From positions 1 to 5,361 of the forward strand of contig DAOVNI010000131.1 in the NCBI GenBank assembly GCA_030630315.1: a stretch of 5,361 nt of DNA. Direction: 5' to 3'. The translations under genes were made by a program, and so were the position numbers. Below are positions 1 through 5,361 of the stretch, in pieces. The first letter of the stretch is position 1; each line of letters begins with the position of its first letter. Below the pieces are notes generated by a model. The model was not told the origin of the DNA. It made no database searches and was given only the letters and a program-made list of their open reading frames with translations. The stretch comes from Phycisphaerae bacterium (GTDB lineage: Bacteria; Planctomycetota; Phycisphaerae; Sedimentisphaerales; Anaerobacaceae).

Positions 1-457
1 CGACTATAAAGGCCAGCACCAGCGACAGCTCATAGCTCATAACCAGTTTCATTTCCCTGCTTGTGCCGACCGCGGCGTGGGGACTGGCGCTGGCGCTGCT
101 GCCGATGATCAATGCCAGTGAAGGCAGCACCATAAGATAAATCGCTACAATGATGTCACCAACAAAGGGCTTTGCCGGGACGAAAGCTATCCGCCAAAAC
201 ATTATCGAAAGCAGCAGCACCCCCGCCATCCCGACAAGCGGTGCTGCCATAAATACGGCTTTTTGAGCCTCCTGCGGCACAAGGATTTCCTTGCCCATCA
301 ATTTTACAACGTCATAAAACGGCTGAAAGAGCGGCGGACCAACACGCCACTGCACAAGGGCGCTGACCTTACGCACTATCCAGGACGCAATCAGGCCGAG
401 AACAACTGTACCTGGAATAACAACAATCCAGAACAAAACATTTAATGGGACACTCAT
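1..457 (-). CDS. Membrane subunit of NuoH/HycD/EchB/MbhM family (N-terminal part)
   Basis: This is the first 152 residues of an integral membrane protein; the rest lies beyond the left edge. Hydrophobic segments lie near residues 7-27, 69-92, 100-121 and from 137 onward. The stretch QWRVGPPLFQP (36-46) followed by YDVVKL, and GTSREM (131-136) followed by SYE (141-143), are hallmarks of the subunit that joins the hydrophilic arm to the membrane arm in complex I and group 4 [NiFe] hydrogenases. The 'R-GPP--QP-YD--KL' form is closer to hydrogenase subunits (HycD, EchB, MbhM) than to respiratory NuoH, which has RVGPNRVGP. In these families the subunit links electron transfer to H+ or Na+ translocation. 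The ATG at 455-457 overlaps the upstream stop (ATGA), and a purine-rich AGGAAAAGG lies just 5' of it, so translational coupling is likely. Family confidence is high; whether it serves a hydrogenase or another oxidoreductase cannot be decided here. Confidence 0.88.
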   Translation of the reverse strand, partial: MSVPLNVLFWIVVIPGTVVLGLIASWIVRKVSALVQWRVGPPLFQPFYDVVKLMGKEILVPQEAQKAVFMAAPLVGMAGVLLLSIMFWRIAFVPAKPFVGDIIVAIYLMVLPSLALIIGSSASASPHAAVGTSREMKLVMSYELSLVLAFIV

Positions 458-978
458 TTCTTTGCCTTTTCCTTTTCCCTCAAAAATGGCTCCCACAAAG
501 TACCGCCGGAGACTTTAACGACAATATCTTCAAAAACCTCTACCAAATCACCCTTCACGGCAACTTCTTTGTAATCTATACTTCCATCCTCACAGGTAGT
601 AACACACAACGGCTTTTCATCCTTTCCCAGCCTGCCTTTGCACACATCGCAAACGCTGCTGGGAAAAGGTATCAAATCGGTGTATATCGTTCCAAACGGA
701 CAGGCTATCGCACAGGTGCCGCAGCCGGTGCACAACATATTCGCCCGTTTAAGAATGCCGGCATCATCATTTTCTGTCGGCACCTTCTCTAAAGCCCCCC
801 GGGGACAGGCCTCGATGCACGGGGCGGCTTCGCACCTGCGACAAATCAAGGCAAAACGAATCATTTCCAATAGCGAGTCGATTCCCTTGTTTTCAGGGTG
901 ATGCTTATATGAACACTGCACTTCGGATTCGTCCTGAAGTTTACATTCTGCCAGATCGATTATTAACTTCGCACCCAT
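454..978 (-). CDS. Polyferredoxin, HycB/CooF-like electron-transfer subunit
   Basis: A soluble iron-sulfur protein of 174 residues from the ATG at 976-978. Three [4Fe-4S] cysteine sets are visible: C46, C49, C54, C58 (CxxCx4CxxxCP), C83, C86, C89, C93 (CxxCxxCxxxCP), and C110, C113, C125, C129 (CxxC...CxxxC). This is the pattern of HycB/HydN/CooF-type ferredoxin subunits. The usual N-terminal CxxCxxC set is reduced to C12 and C22, so one cluster is probably missing or altered. The tail is Lys/Glu-rich. A GTG at 1003-1005 would add nine residues, but those codons are a heptamer repeat, so I prefer the ATG; neither start has a strong ribosome binding site. The gene lies between the flavoprotein gene and the NuoH-like subunit gene and overlaps the latter by four bases. 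It likely carries electrons between the diaphorase module and the membrane-associated catalytic module. No signal peptide is seen, so it is cytoplasmic. Confidence 0.9.
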   Translation of the reverse strand: MGAKLIIDLAECKLQDESEVQCSYKHHPENKGIDSLLEMIRFALICRRCEAAPCIEACPRGALEKVPTENDDAGILKRANMLCTGCGTCAIACPFGTIYTDLIPFPSSVCDVCKGRLGKDEKPLCVTTCEDGSIDYKEVAVKGDLVEVFEDIVVKVSGGTLWEPFLREKEKAKK

Positions 979-981
979 AAT

Positions 982-1002
982 TTCGTATCTCGTATTTCGT
1001 AT
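982..1002. repeat. Three tandem heptamers (ATACGAR on minus strand)
   Basis: On the plus strand the units are TTCGTAT, CTCGTAT, TTCGTAT, directly adjacent. They fill most of the space between the flavoprotein stop and the preferred ATG of the polyferredoxin gene. Next to them at 1002-1018 is a short inverted repeat, TCACG and CGTGA with a seven-base loop, containing the palindrome CACGTG. If the GTG at 1003-1005 were the start, the repeat would be translated as codons 2-8 or so. Function unknown; the hairpin is too short to call a terminator. Confidence 0.6.
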
Positions 1003-1024
1003 CACGCTTTACACGTGACGCATT

Positions 1025-1846
1025 TTAATCCCAGATATTAGGATATTGTTTTATTTGCTCATAGGTAAAAACCGGGCCATCCTTGCAGACATAATATTTG
1101 CCGAGCATACAATGGCCGCATTTACCTATTCCGCAACTCATATTTTTTTCCATTGAAAGATAAATATTCTCAGCTGGAAATCCGAACTCCAACAATTTTA
1201 AGGTGGCAAATTTCATCATAATGGGCGGTCCGCAAACCACCGCCACGGCGTTTTTAATGTTCACATCCTTCGGCGACAGTATCGTGGTTACCACGCCGAC
1301 GTTGCCGTCCCACCCTCCGTTTGCCTCGTCAACGGTAAGTTTAATATCGACGCCTTTAATTTTTTGCCAGGAGCCGAACAGGGTGTTCTTGTAGATAAAA
1401 TCATCAGGCGTTCTGGCTCCGAATCGGCAAACTACGGATTTGAAATCTTTTATTCTATCGACCAGGGTCAAAAATAGAGACCTGATTGGCGCCAGACCTA
1501 CACCGCCGCCAACAATGTAAACTTCCTTGCCGACAAAATCGTCAATCGGATAGCCGCTGCCGAACGGCCCGCGAATACCAACATTTTGTCCCTTGCTGCA
1601 CCGGTGTAATAAAGCCGTCACCCGCCCGGCTTCCATAATAGTAATTTCCATCTTCTCACTATCAGCCGGCGACGAGGAAGGGGTAAACGGCGCTTCGCCC
1701 TCACCCGGCAGGGTCAGCTCCACAAACTGACCTGTTTCAAACTTGAAATCTTCTTCCGGCACAACGACAAAAGTTTTAATCGTTGGAGATTCATCTATAA
1801 TGTCAACGATTTCGCCGTTTACAGGTTGGTACGGGTTTTCGCTCAT
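1025..1846 (-). CDS. FAD/NAD(P)-binding [2Fe-2S] oxidoreductase, sulfhydrogenase gamma/AsrB-like
   Basis: A 273-residue protein of the ferredoxin-NADP+ reductase superfamily, in the branch that includes sulfhydrogenase gamma (HydG), anaerobic sulfite reductase B and dihydroorotate dehydrogenase electron-transfer subunits. The N-terminal beta-barrel has TGQFVELTLPGEGEAPFTPSSSP-type flavin binding residues (about 38-60). The Rossmann part begins at VYIVGGGVGLAP (109-120), and VVCGPPIMM lies at 203-211. The C-terminal [2Fe-2S] site is C238, C243, C246, C254 (Cx4CxxCx7C), preceded by the typical SMEKNM. Length matches the family. It would pass electrons between NAD(P)H and the iron-sulfur partner encoded just upstream, whose stop it overlaps (ATGA at 1843-1846). 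No clear ribosome binding site precedes it, so expression probably depends on coupling to that gene. NADH or NADPH preference is not evident. The sulfite reductase alternative is less likely given the NuoH-like subunit in the same array. Confidence 0.93.
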   Translation of the reverse strand: MSENPYQPVNGEIVDIIDESPTIKTFVVVPEEDFKFETGQFVELTLPGEGEAPFTPSSSPADSEKMEITIMEAGRVTALLHRCSKGQNVGIRGPFGSGYPIDDFVGKEVYIVGGGVGLAPIRSLFLTLVDRIKDFKSVVCRFGARTPDDFIYKNTLFGSWQKIKGVDIKLTVDEANGGWDGNVGVVTTILSPKDVNIKNAVAVVCGPPIMMKFATLKLLEFGFPAENIYLSMEKNMSCGIGKCGHCMLGKYYVCKDGPVFTYEQIKQYPNIWD

Positions 1847-2898
1847 TTTGCAATTTTCGCTTTTTTCTTACCTTTACCTTTAGCTTCTTCACTCAATTTT
1901 CGCAGTATCGTTCGGATATCCCCTCCACCCGCACAACCATCGATGCACCTTCCACAGCCGACACACATATTGATACCGTATCTATCGAGAAAATAAACAA
2001 ACTTGTGCAGAAGACGGTGTTTGATTCTATCGCCGAGTATTTTATAGGGATTCGCACCGCCGGCCACAGCGGCATAGCCAACCCTCATACAACTGTCCCA
2101 CATCTTCATCTTGGCAAAGTAATCCTTCTGCGTGGTATCATAAAGATAGAAACAGTGACAGGTGGGACAGACCCTCGTACAGGCCTGGCATTCGATGCAA
2201 TTTTGCGCTTCGACATCAAAAACGTCGGAATCCTGACTGTTTTCCACGATTTCTTTGATTGGCGCATCAAACCGGAGTTCGGCATTGTTTTGCTCAAGCT
2301 GATTTTGCGTCTCAGCCCTGTTTTCGTCTCGCTCGGCCAAAGCGCCATCAGGCACATCGCTGAAAAGCTCCGAGTGCTTTTCTATAAAATCTCTGCCTTT
2401 TTGTGAACCGGCTTCGATAATAAAGCCGTCCTTTACTTTCGAAACATTCAAATCGAATCCGCTCTGCGCAAAGGGCCGTCCATCAAAAAGGTTGCAGAAA
2501 CAACTCTCGCCCGGCTCGGAGCAATCGGACAAGATTATAAACATATTCTCACGTCGCGCCACATAAAACGGGTCCCGAAACTCCTCCTCTGCAAAAACCT
2601 TGTCCAGGATTTCGATGGAGCGTAAATCACAGTCCTTAAGACCGAATACAGCGAACGGTTTTACCTCCTCGGGCTCAGCCGCCTCGGGGAAAATTGCAGC
2701 CAGCTCACGCAGCGGAAACAAAAACTCCTTTATCGGCGTACAAGTGCGTATGTTATTAAATTCCACCGGCGTCTCAGCAGAAGGGTCGTATCTACTATAT
2801 ACGTAATGCTCTCCGGTTTTCTTCGGAACATAAAGTTCCATCCCTTCGGCCACAGCATCCAGGAATGGCTTTAACTTACTTATAAAGACGGTTTCCAT
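1843..2898 (-). CDS. Iron-sulfur protein with two [4Fe-4S] motifs, sulfhydrogenase beta/AsrA-like
   Basis: A 351-residue cytoplasmic protein of the family holding sulfhydrogenase beta (HydB) and anaerobic sulfite reductase A. The N-terminal domain carries the family signature GLKDCDLRSI (86-95) and the cysteines C126, C133 and C135 in SDC...CFC. The C-terminal ferredoxin domain has C234, C237, C240, C244 (CxxCxxCxxxCP, then CHC) and C312, C315, C318, C322. Between the domains, about 186-211, is a Glu/Asn/Gln-rich low-complexity linker, and the C-terminus is Lys-rich (from about 339). The ATG at 2896-2898 is preferred because AGGTGA lies eight bases upstream. A GTG at 2908-2910 would add four residues but overlaps that ribosome binding site. 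It pairs with the overlapping downstream flavoprotein gene as a beta/gamma diaphorase module, moving electrons from the flavin to the hydrogenase or polyferredoxin. The gene follows rex by 27 bases and is probably co-transcribed from the rex promoter. Confidence 0.9.
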   Translation of the reverse strand: METVFISKLKPFLDAVAEGMELYVPKKTGEHYVYSRYDPSAETPVEFNNIRTCTPIKEFLFPLRELAAIFPEAAEPEEVKPFAVFGLKDCDLRSIEILDKVFAEEEFRDPFYVARRENMFIILSDCSEPGESCFCNLFDGRPFAQSGFDLNVSKVKDGFIIEAGSQKGRDFIEKHSELFSDVPDGALAERDENRAETQNQLEQNNAELRFDAPIKEIVENSQDSDVFDVEAQNCIECQACTRVCPTCHCFYLYDTTQKDYFAKMKMWDSCMRVGYAAVAGGANPYKILGDRIKHRLLHKFVYFLDRYGINMCVGCGRCIDGCAGGGDIRTILRKLSEEAKGKGKKKAKIAK

Positions 2899-2925
2899 CT
2901 TTTTTTTCACCTACGCTTTAGCAAC

Positions 2926-3552
2926 TCAACCTGCCGGGATATAATACGGCAGACGAGCAAGGTCCATCGCAATATCAATAGTTATTACTTTGACTTTCTT
3001 GGGCACTGTAATATGATGTGGAGAAAAATTCAAGATACCCCTTACGCCTGCTTTGACCAGTGCGTCGGCTGTCTGCTGAGCGGCATCTCGGGGAACGGTT
3101 ATAATCGCAAGGTTGATTTTACGTTTTTTCAACGTCCGCAGATTTGAAACGTCTTCAATCGTGATGTTCTTCATTTTCCTGCCGATTTTTTTAGGACTAA
3201 TATCGAAAGCTGCAGCGATGTCGAAACCATATATTCCAAACCCCGGATATGCCAGAATAGCCAAGCCCAAATTACCAACTCCAACTAAAGCCGCCCTGCG
3301 GACAACGTTAAGTTTGAGGATTTTATTAATTTGCTTTATGAGCTTTTGGATGTTATAACCGACTCCGGGGGTACCACCAAAGTCGCCGAAATAGGAAAAA
3401 TCCTTTCTTATCTGCGAGGGATTAATGCCAAGGCAACCAGCCAGATTTCGGCTGGATACGTTTTGTTGCCCCTGTTCCGACAAAAACAGCAGCCCCCTGC
3501 GATAAATCGGCAACCGCCGAATAGTCTCATCCGGAATCTTATGGTACCTCAT
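2926..3552 (-). CDS. rex: Redox-sensing transcriptional repressor Rex
   Basis: A 208-residue complete Rex. The N-terminal winged helix (about 1-75) opens with KIPDETIRRLPIYRR and contains SRNLAGCLGINPSQIRKD and the FSYFG.FG..G.GY segment typical of the DNA-recognition helix and wing. The Rossmann domain has GVGNLG (91-96), an acidic residue at the end of the second strand (D117 in AAFDISP) that suits NAD(H) over NADP(H), TVP (152-154) and NFSP (175-178). It ends with DLARLPYY as in the family. Known Rex proteins repress fermentation, hydrogenase and respiratory genes when NAD+ is high and leave DNA when NADH rises. It leads the electron-transfer array (stop 27 bases before the next start), so the repressor and its probable target share a transcript. 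The ATG at 3550-3552 fits the family N-terminus, although no good ribosome binding site is visible ahead of it. Confidence 0.97.
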   Translation of the reverse strand: MRYHKIPDETIRRLPIYRRGLLFLSEQGQQNVSSRNLAGCLGINPSQIRKDFSYFGDFGGTPGVGYNIQKLIKQINKILKLNVVRRAALVGVGNLGLAILAYPGFGIYGFDIAAAFDISPKKIGRKMKNITIEDVSNLRTLKKRKINLAIITVPRDAAQQTADALVKAGVRGILNFSPHHITVPKKVKVITIDIAMDLARLPYYIPAG

Positions 3553-3577
3553 AAGTTATACTACGGCTATTTAGCAC

Positions 3578-3595
3578 TTGAGTTCACATTCACAA
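3578..3595 (-). promoter_or_regulatory. Candidate Rex operator
   Basis: On the minus strand the 18 bases read TTGTGAATGTGAACTCAA. The left half matches the known Rex consensus TTGTGAA-N4-TTCACAA exactly, and the right half matches four of seven bases. It begins eight bases after the TATAAT box, so it would cover the transcription start. A bound Rex there would block initiation of rex and the genes behind it, the arrangement expected for autoregulation. The weak right half keeps confidence moderate. Confidence 0.6.
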
Positions 3596-3602
3596 ACTTG
3601 GA

Positions 3603-3632
3603 ATTATAGCTTATAGAACGATTGTCAGTCAA
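3603..3632 (-). promoter_or_regulatory. Sigma-70-type promoter for rex and the electron-transfer array
   Basis: The -35 box is TTGACT (3627-3632, five of six consensus bases) and the -10 box is TATAAT (3603-3608, perfect), with an 18-base spacer. The predicted start near 3596 gives a leader of about 44 bases before the rex ATG. No other convincing promoter is seen inside the array, so this one probably drives all five minus-strand genes. Confidence 0.72.
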
Positions 3633-3766
3633 GGAAGTTTGCCTGTTTAGTTAATAAAATATCCTTTGCTTAATTTCTTTATAGATATGAAGTTACCGCG
3701 TATATCCAAAAAAGTGCAAAAAAATATAAATTTTTTTAATTTTACGGCACACCAATAGCTGAATTG

Positions 3767-3772
3767 TATAAT
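3767..3772 (+). promoter_or_regulatory. Possible -10 box for the lipoprotein gene
   Basis: TATAAT is a perfect -10 hexamer about 95 bases before the ATG. No good -35 lies 16-18 bases upstream; the nearest candidate, TTTACG at 3741-3746, is 20 bases away. The promoter may therefore rely on an activator or on the AT-rich tract just upstream. Low certainty. Confidence 0.35.
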
Positions 3773-3854
3773 GGGAAAGTCGAGAACTTAAATCAAAGTT
3801 GCAACAACACCGCTTAACCGTTAAAATGAATCACCAAAACAAATATCGCAATGT

Positions 3855-3861
3855 AAGGAGG
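3855..3861 (+). promoter_or_regulatory. Strong ribosome binding site (AAGGAGG)
   Basis: A perfect anti-Shine-Dalgarno match five bases before the ATG at 3867. It settles the start of the lipoprotein gene and is much stronger than any site in front of the minus-strand genes. Confidence 0.9.
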
Positions 3862-3866
3862 TTACT

Positions 3867-5361
3867 ATGACGAAAAAAAACGCCTGGCTTTCGACCGTGG
3901 CTTTGGTCTTTATGCTGTTAGTTTCAACCGGCTGCACACCAGGCACGGCTGACGTGTCGGTCGCGGTTGATGCCGTGACTATCGTCAGCCCAAAAGACGC
4001 AACGGAAGCCGAACGTTTGGCGGCAAAGGAGATTCGCCGTTATTTGTATCTGCGGACGGGCAAGCTGCTGCCAATCGTCCGGAGCAGCGGAAAGCTACCT
4101 TCTAAAACCTGTCTGGTTGTCGTCGGACAAAAAAACCGGCCTGCTATCAAAGCATTGATAAACAAAGACGCAAAGCTAACGTCTTCCGTGCGCTCGCTGG
4201 AACCTCAGCAATATCTGCTTAAGACCCTTAACTATAGAAGACCGCAGGCAATACTAATTACCGGCGGCGATTCTATCGGGACGCTCTATGCTGCTTACCG
4301 ATTTGTCGAACATTTTGGTGTGCGTTTTTATCTTCACGGCGACACTATCCCGGATAAGCGCATTGCTTTGAAAATGCCCGACCTAAACGAAAAGGGCAAA
4401 CCTTTATTCAACCTGCGCGGCATTCAGCCATTCCATGATTTTCCCGAAGGGCCGGACTGGTGGAACACCGATGACTACAAAGCCATCATTGCGCAGCTAC
4501 CCAAGATGCGTATGAATTTCTTCGGATTACATACATATCCTCAGGGCGGTGCGGGACCGGAGCCGACGGTCTGGATCGGTATGCCGAGAGAATTCAACCA
4601 GGATGGAACCGTTAAGTCCAGCTACCCATCGCGGCATTTTACTACGGCGAATGTTACCGGCGCCTGCGGCTACAAACCAACAAAGACGAGCAATTACACT
4701 TTCGGTGCGGCGCAGATGTTTGAACGCGATGACTACGGCCCGGACTATATGCGCGGAATGAACCCCTGGCCGCAGCTTTCTAAGGAAAAAGCCAACGAAT
4801 TATTTAACCGCATGGGCGAGGTGCTCAAAGAGGCCTTTGAGTATGCCCACGCCCTCGGCGTCAAGACCTGCGTGGGGACAGAAACGCCGCTTATCATACC
4901 GGACATCGTAAAAGAGCGCATTAAAACTATGGGCAAGGATCCATCCGACCCGGCTGTTGTGCAGAAGGTTTATGAGGGTATGTTCCAGCGAATCACCAAA
5001 GCGTATCCGTTGGATTATTACTGGTTCTGGACGCCTGAAGGTTGGACGTGGGGGAACCCGACAGACAAGCAAATTGAAGCTACGCTGGCCGATTTCCGCG
5101 CTGCGATTGCGGCGGCCGAAAAGGTCAAGGCACCGTTTACACTGGCGACGTGCGGCTGGGTTCTGGGACCGCCGAAGGACCGAGCGCTGTTTGACAACGT
5201 GCTGCCCAGGGAAATGCCTGTAAGCTGTATCAACCGCAATGTCGGCTTTGCGCCGGTCGAGCCGGGCTTCGCCAACATCGAGGGCCGACCCCAATGGGCT
5301 ATTCCGTGGATGGAGGACGACCCGGCTATGATTATCCCGCAGCTCTGGGCCGGTCGGATGC
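3867..5361 (+). CDS. Putative exported lipoprotein, glycoside hydrolase-like (C-terminus beyond window)
   Basis: An open frame of 498 codons with no stop before the right edge. The N-terminus is a type II-like signal: MTKKN, a hydrophobic core about 7-19, then VSTGC with the candidate lipid-anchored cysteine at C23. The -3 residue is S rather than L, so the lipobox is imperfect. Residues about 35-172 resemble the alpha/beta domain found before the catalytic barrel in GH20 hexosaminidases and GH67 alpha-glucuronidases: ERLAAKEIRRYLYLRTGK (50-66) and GGDSIGTLYAAYRFVEHFGVRF (133-154). From about 183 (FNLRGIQPFHDF, then PDWWNTDDYKAII and KMRMNFFGLHTY) the pattern suggests a TIM-barrel glycosidase, with strand-like pieces near 332-340 (VKTCVGTET) and 384-395 (YYWFWTPEGWTW). 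Glu339 and Glu391 are acidic candidates only; catalytic residues cannot be assigned. It is divergent from rex, has its own ribosome binding site, and is probably regulated separately. Family and substrate are unknown; a non-catalytic carbohydrate-binding role is possible. Confidence 0.8.
   Translation, partial: MTKKNAWLSTVALVFMLLVSTGCTPGTADVSVAVDAVTIVSPKDATEAERLAAKEIRRYLYLRTGKLLPIVRSSGKLPSKTCLVVVGQKNRPAIKALINKDAKLTSSVRSLEPQQYLLKTLNYRRPQAILITGGDSIGTLYAAYRFVEHFGVRFYLHGDTIPDKRIALKMPDLNEKGKPLFNLRGIQPFHDFPEGPDWWNTDDYKAIIAQLPKMRMNFFGLHTYPQGGAGPEPTVWIGMPREFNQDGTVKSSYPSRHFTTANVTGACGYKPTKTSNYTFGAAQMFERDDYGPDYMRGMNPWPQLSKEKANELFNRMGEVLKEAFEYAHALGVKTCVGTETPLIIPDIVKERIKTMGKDPSDPAVVQKVYEGMFQRITKAYPLDYYWFWTPEGWTWGNPTDKQIEATLADFRAAIAAAEKVKAPFTLATCGWVLGPPKDRALFDNVLPREMPVSCINRNVGFAPVEPGFANIEGRPQWAIPWMEDDPAMIIPQLWAGRM

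Larger units (their letters stand above)
3633..3866. other. Divergent intergenic region with AT-rich core
   Basis: No gene is supported between the rex promoter and the plus-strand lipoprotein gene. The middle (about 3705-3745) is strongly AT-rich, with runs of A and then T that make a near-palindrome; it could be an UP-like or bent element. The rest is the presumed leader of the plus-strand gene. It includes a small imperfect palindrome TTAACCGTTAA at 3814-3824, which might be a regulator site but is too short to assign. No terminator, tRNA or repeat array is seen. Confidence 0.5.

Noticed and set aside
445..792. Plus-strand open frame of 115 codons
   Set aside because: It is antisense to the polyferredoxin clusters and shows no motif of its own.
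1002..1018. Hairpin TCACG-N7-CGTGA as a transcription terminator
   Set aside because: The stem is only five base pairs, has no following U-run on the minus strand, and lies inside an otherwise continuous array.
2005..2406. Plus-strand open frame of 133 codons
   Set aside because: It lies antisense to the cysteine-motif region of the beta-like iron-sulfur protein, whose coding evidence is decisive.
1025..2898. Anaerobic sulfite reductase (AsrA/AsrB) as the function of the beta/gamma pair
   Set aside because: Both proteins resemble Asr subunits, but no AsrC siroheme subunit follows. The next genes are a polyferredoxin and a hydrogenase-type membrane subunit, which favours the hydrogenase-like reading.
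3711..3740. A-run/T-run near-palindrome as a bidirectional terminator
   Set aside because: The stem would be almost entirely A-T, with no GC-rich base, and both flanking genes point away from it, so no transcript needs ending there.
3687..3758. Small plus-strand open frame of 23 codons starting ATGAAGTTACC
   Set aside because: It has no ribosome binding site, crosses the A/T-tract region giving Lys/Asn/Phe-rich composition, and has no recognisable feature.
4800..5294. Long minus-strand open frame (164 codons) opposite the lipoprotein gene
   Set aside because: The plus-strand frame has a strong ribosome binding site, a signal peptide and domain-like sequence through the same bases. The minus frame is rich in Arg/His/Ser without motifs, as expected of an antisense shadow.

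Overview
The window looks like a chromosomal piece from an anaerobic bacterium that ferments polysaccharides. This rests on a Rex redox repressor at the head of a set of hydrogenase-type electron-transfer genes, with a divergent exported carbohydrate-active protein next to it. The combination would suit Planctomycetota (Phycisphaerae-like) or related PVC/FCB anaerobes. That placement is inference from gene content only and is not firm.

Layout. Positions 1-3552 hold five minus-strand genes in one tight array, read right to left: rex (2926-3552), a sulfhydrogenase-beta-like protein with two [4Fe-4S] motifs (1843-2898), a sulfhydrogenase-gamma/AsrB-like FAD/NAD(P)/[2Fe-2S] oxidoreductase (1025-1846), a polyferredoxin (454-978), and the N-terminal part of an integral membrane subunit of the NuoH/HycD/EchB/MbhM family that runs off the left edge (1-457). 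Two junctions are ATGA stop/start overlaps. A promoter with TTGACT and TATAAT boxes lies in front of rex, and a degenerate Rex operator covers the predicted transcription start. Positions 3553-3866 are the divergent intergenic region, which is AT-rich in its middle. From 3867 to the right edge runs one plus-strand gene with a perfect AAGGAGG ribosome binding site. It encodes a predicted lipoprotein with a GH20/GH67-type N-terminal domain followed by what is probably a TIM-barrel glycosidase domain; its stop codon lies beyond the window.

How the genes may work together. The beta-like and gamma-like proteins form a diaphorase module that would exchange electrons between NAD(P)H and iron-sulfur clusters. 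The polyferredoxin and the NuoH-like subunit are typical of energy-converting group 4 [NiFe] hydrogenases and complex I relatives. The inferred product is a membrane-bound, ion-translocating hydrogenase or related oxidoreductase coupled to the NAD(P)H pool and expressed when Rex senses high NADH/NAD+. The catalytic hydrogenase subunits are not in the window, so [NiFe] chemistry is a prediction. The adjacent lipoprotein probably acts on extracellular or periplasmic carbohydrate; its substrate cannot be read from the sequence.
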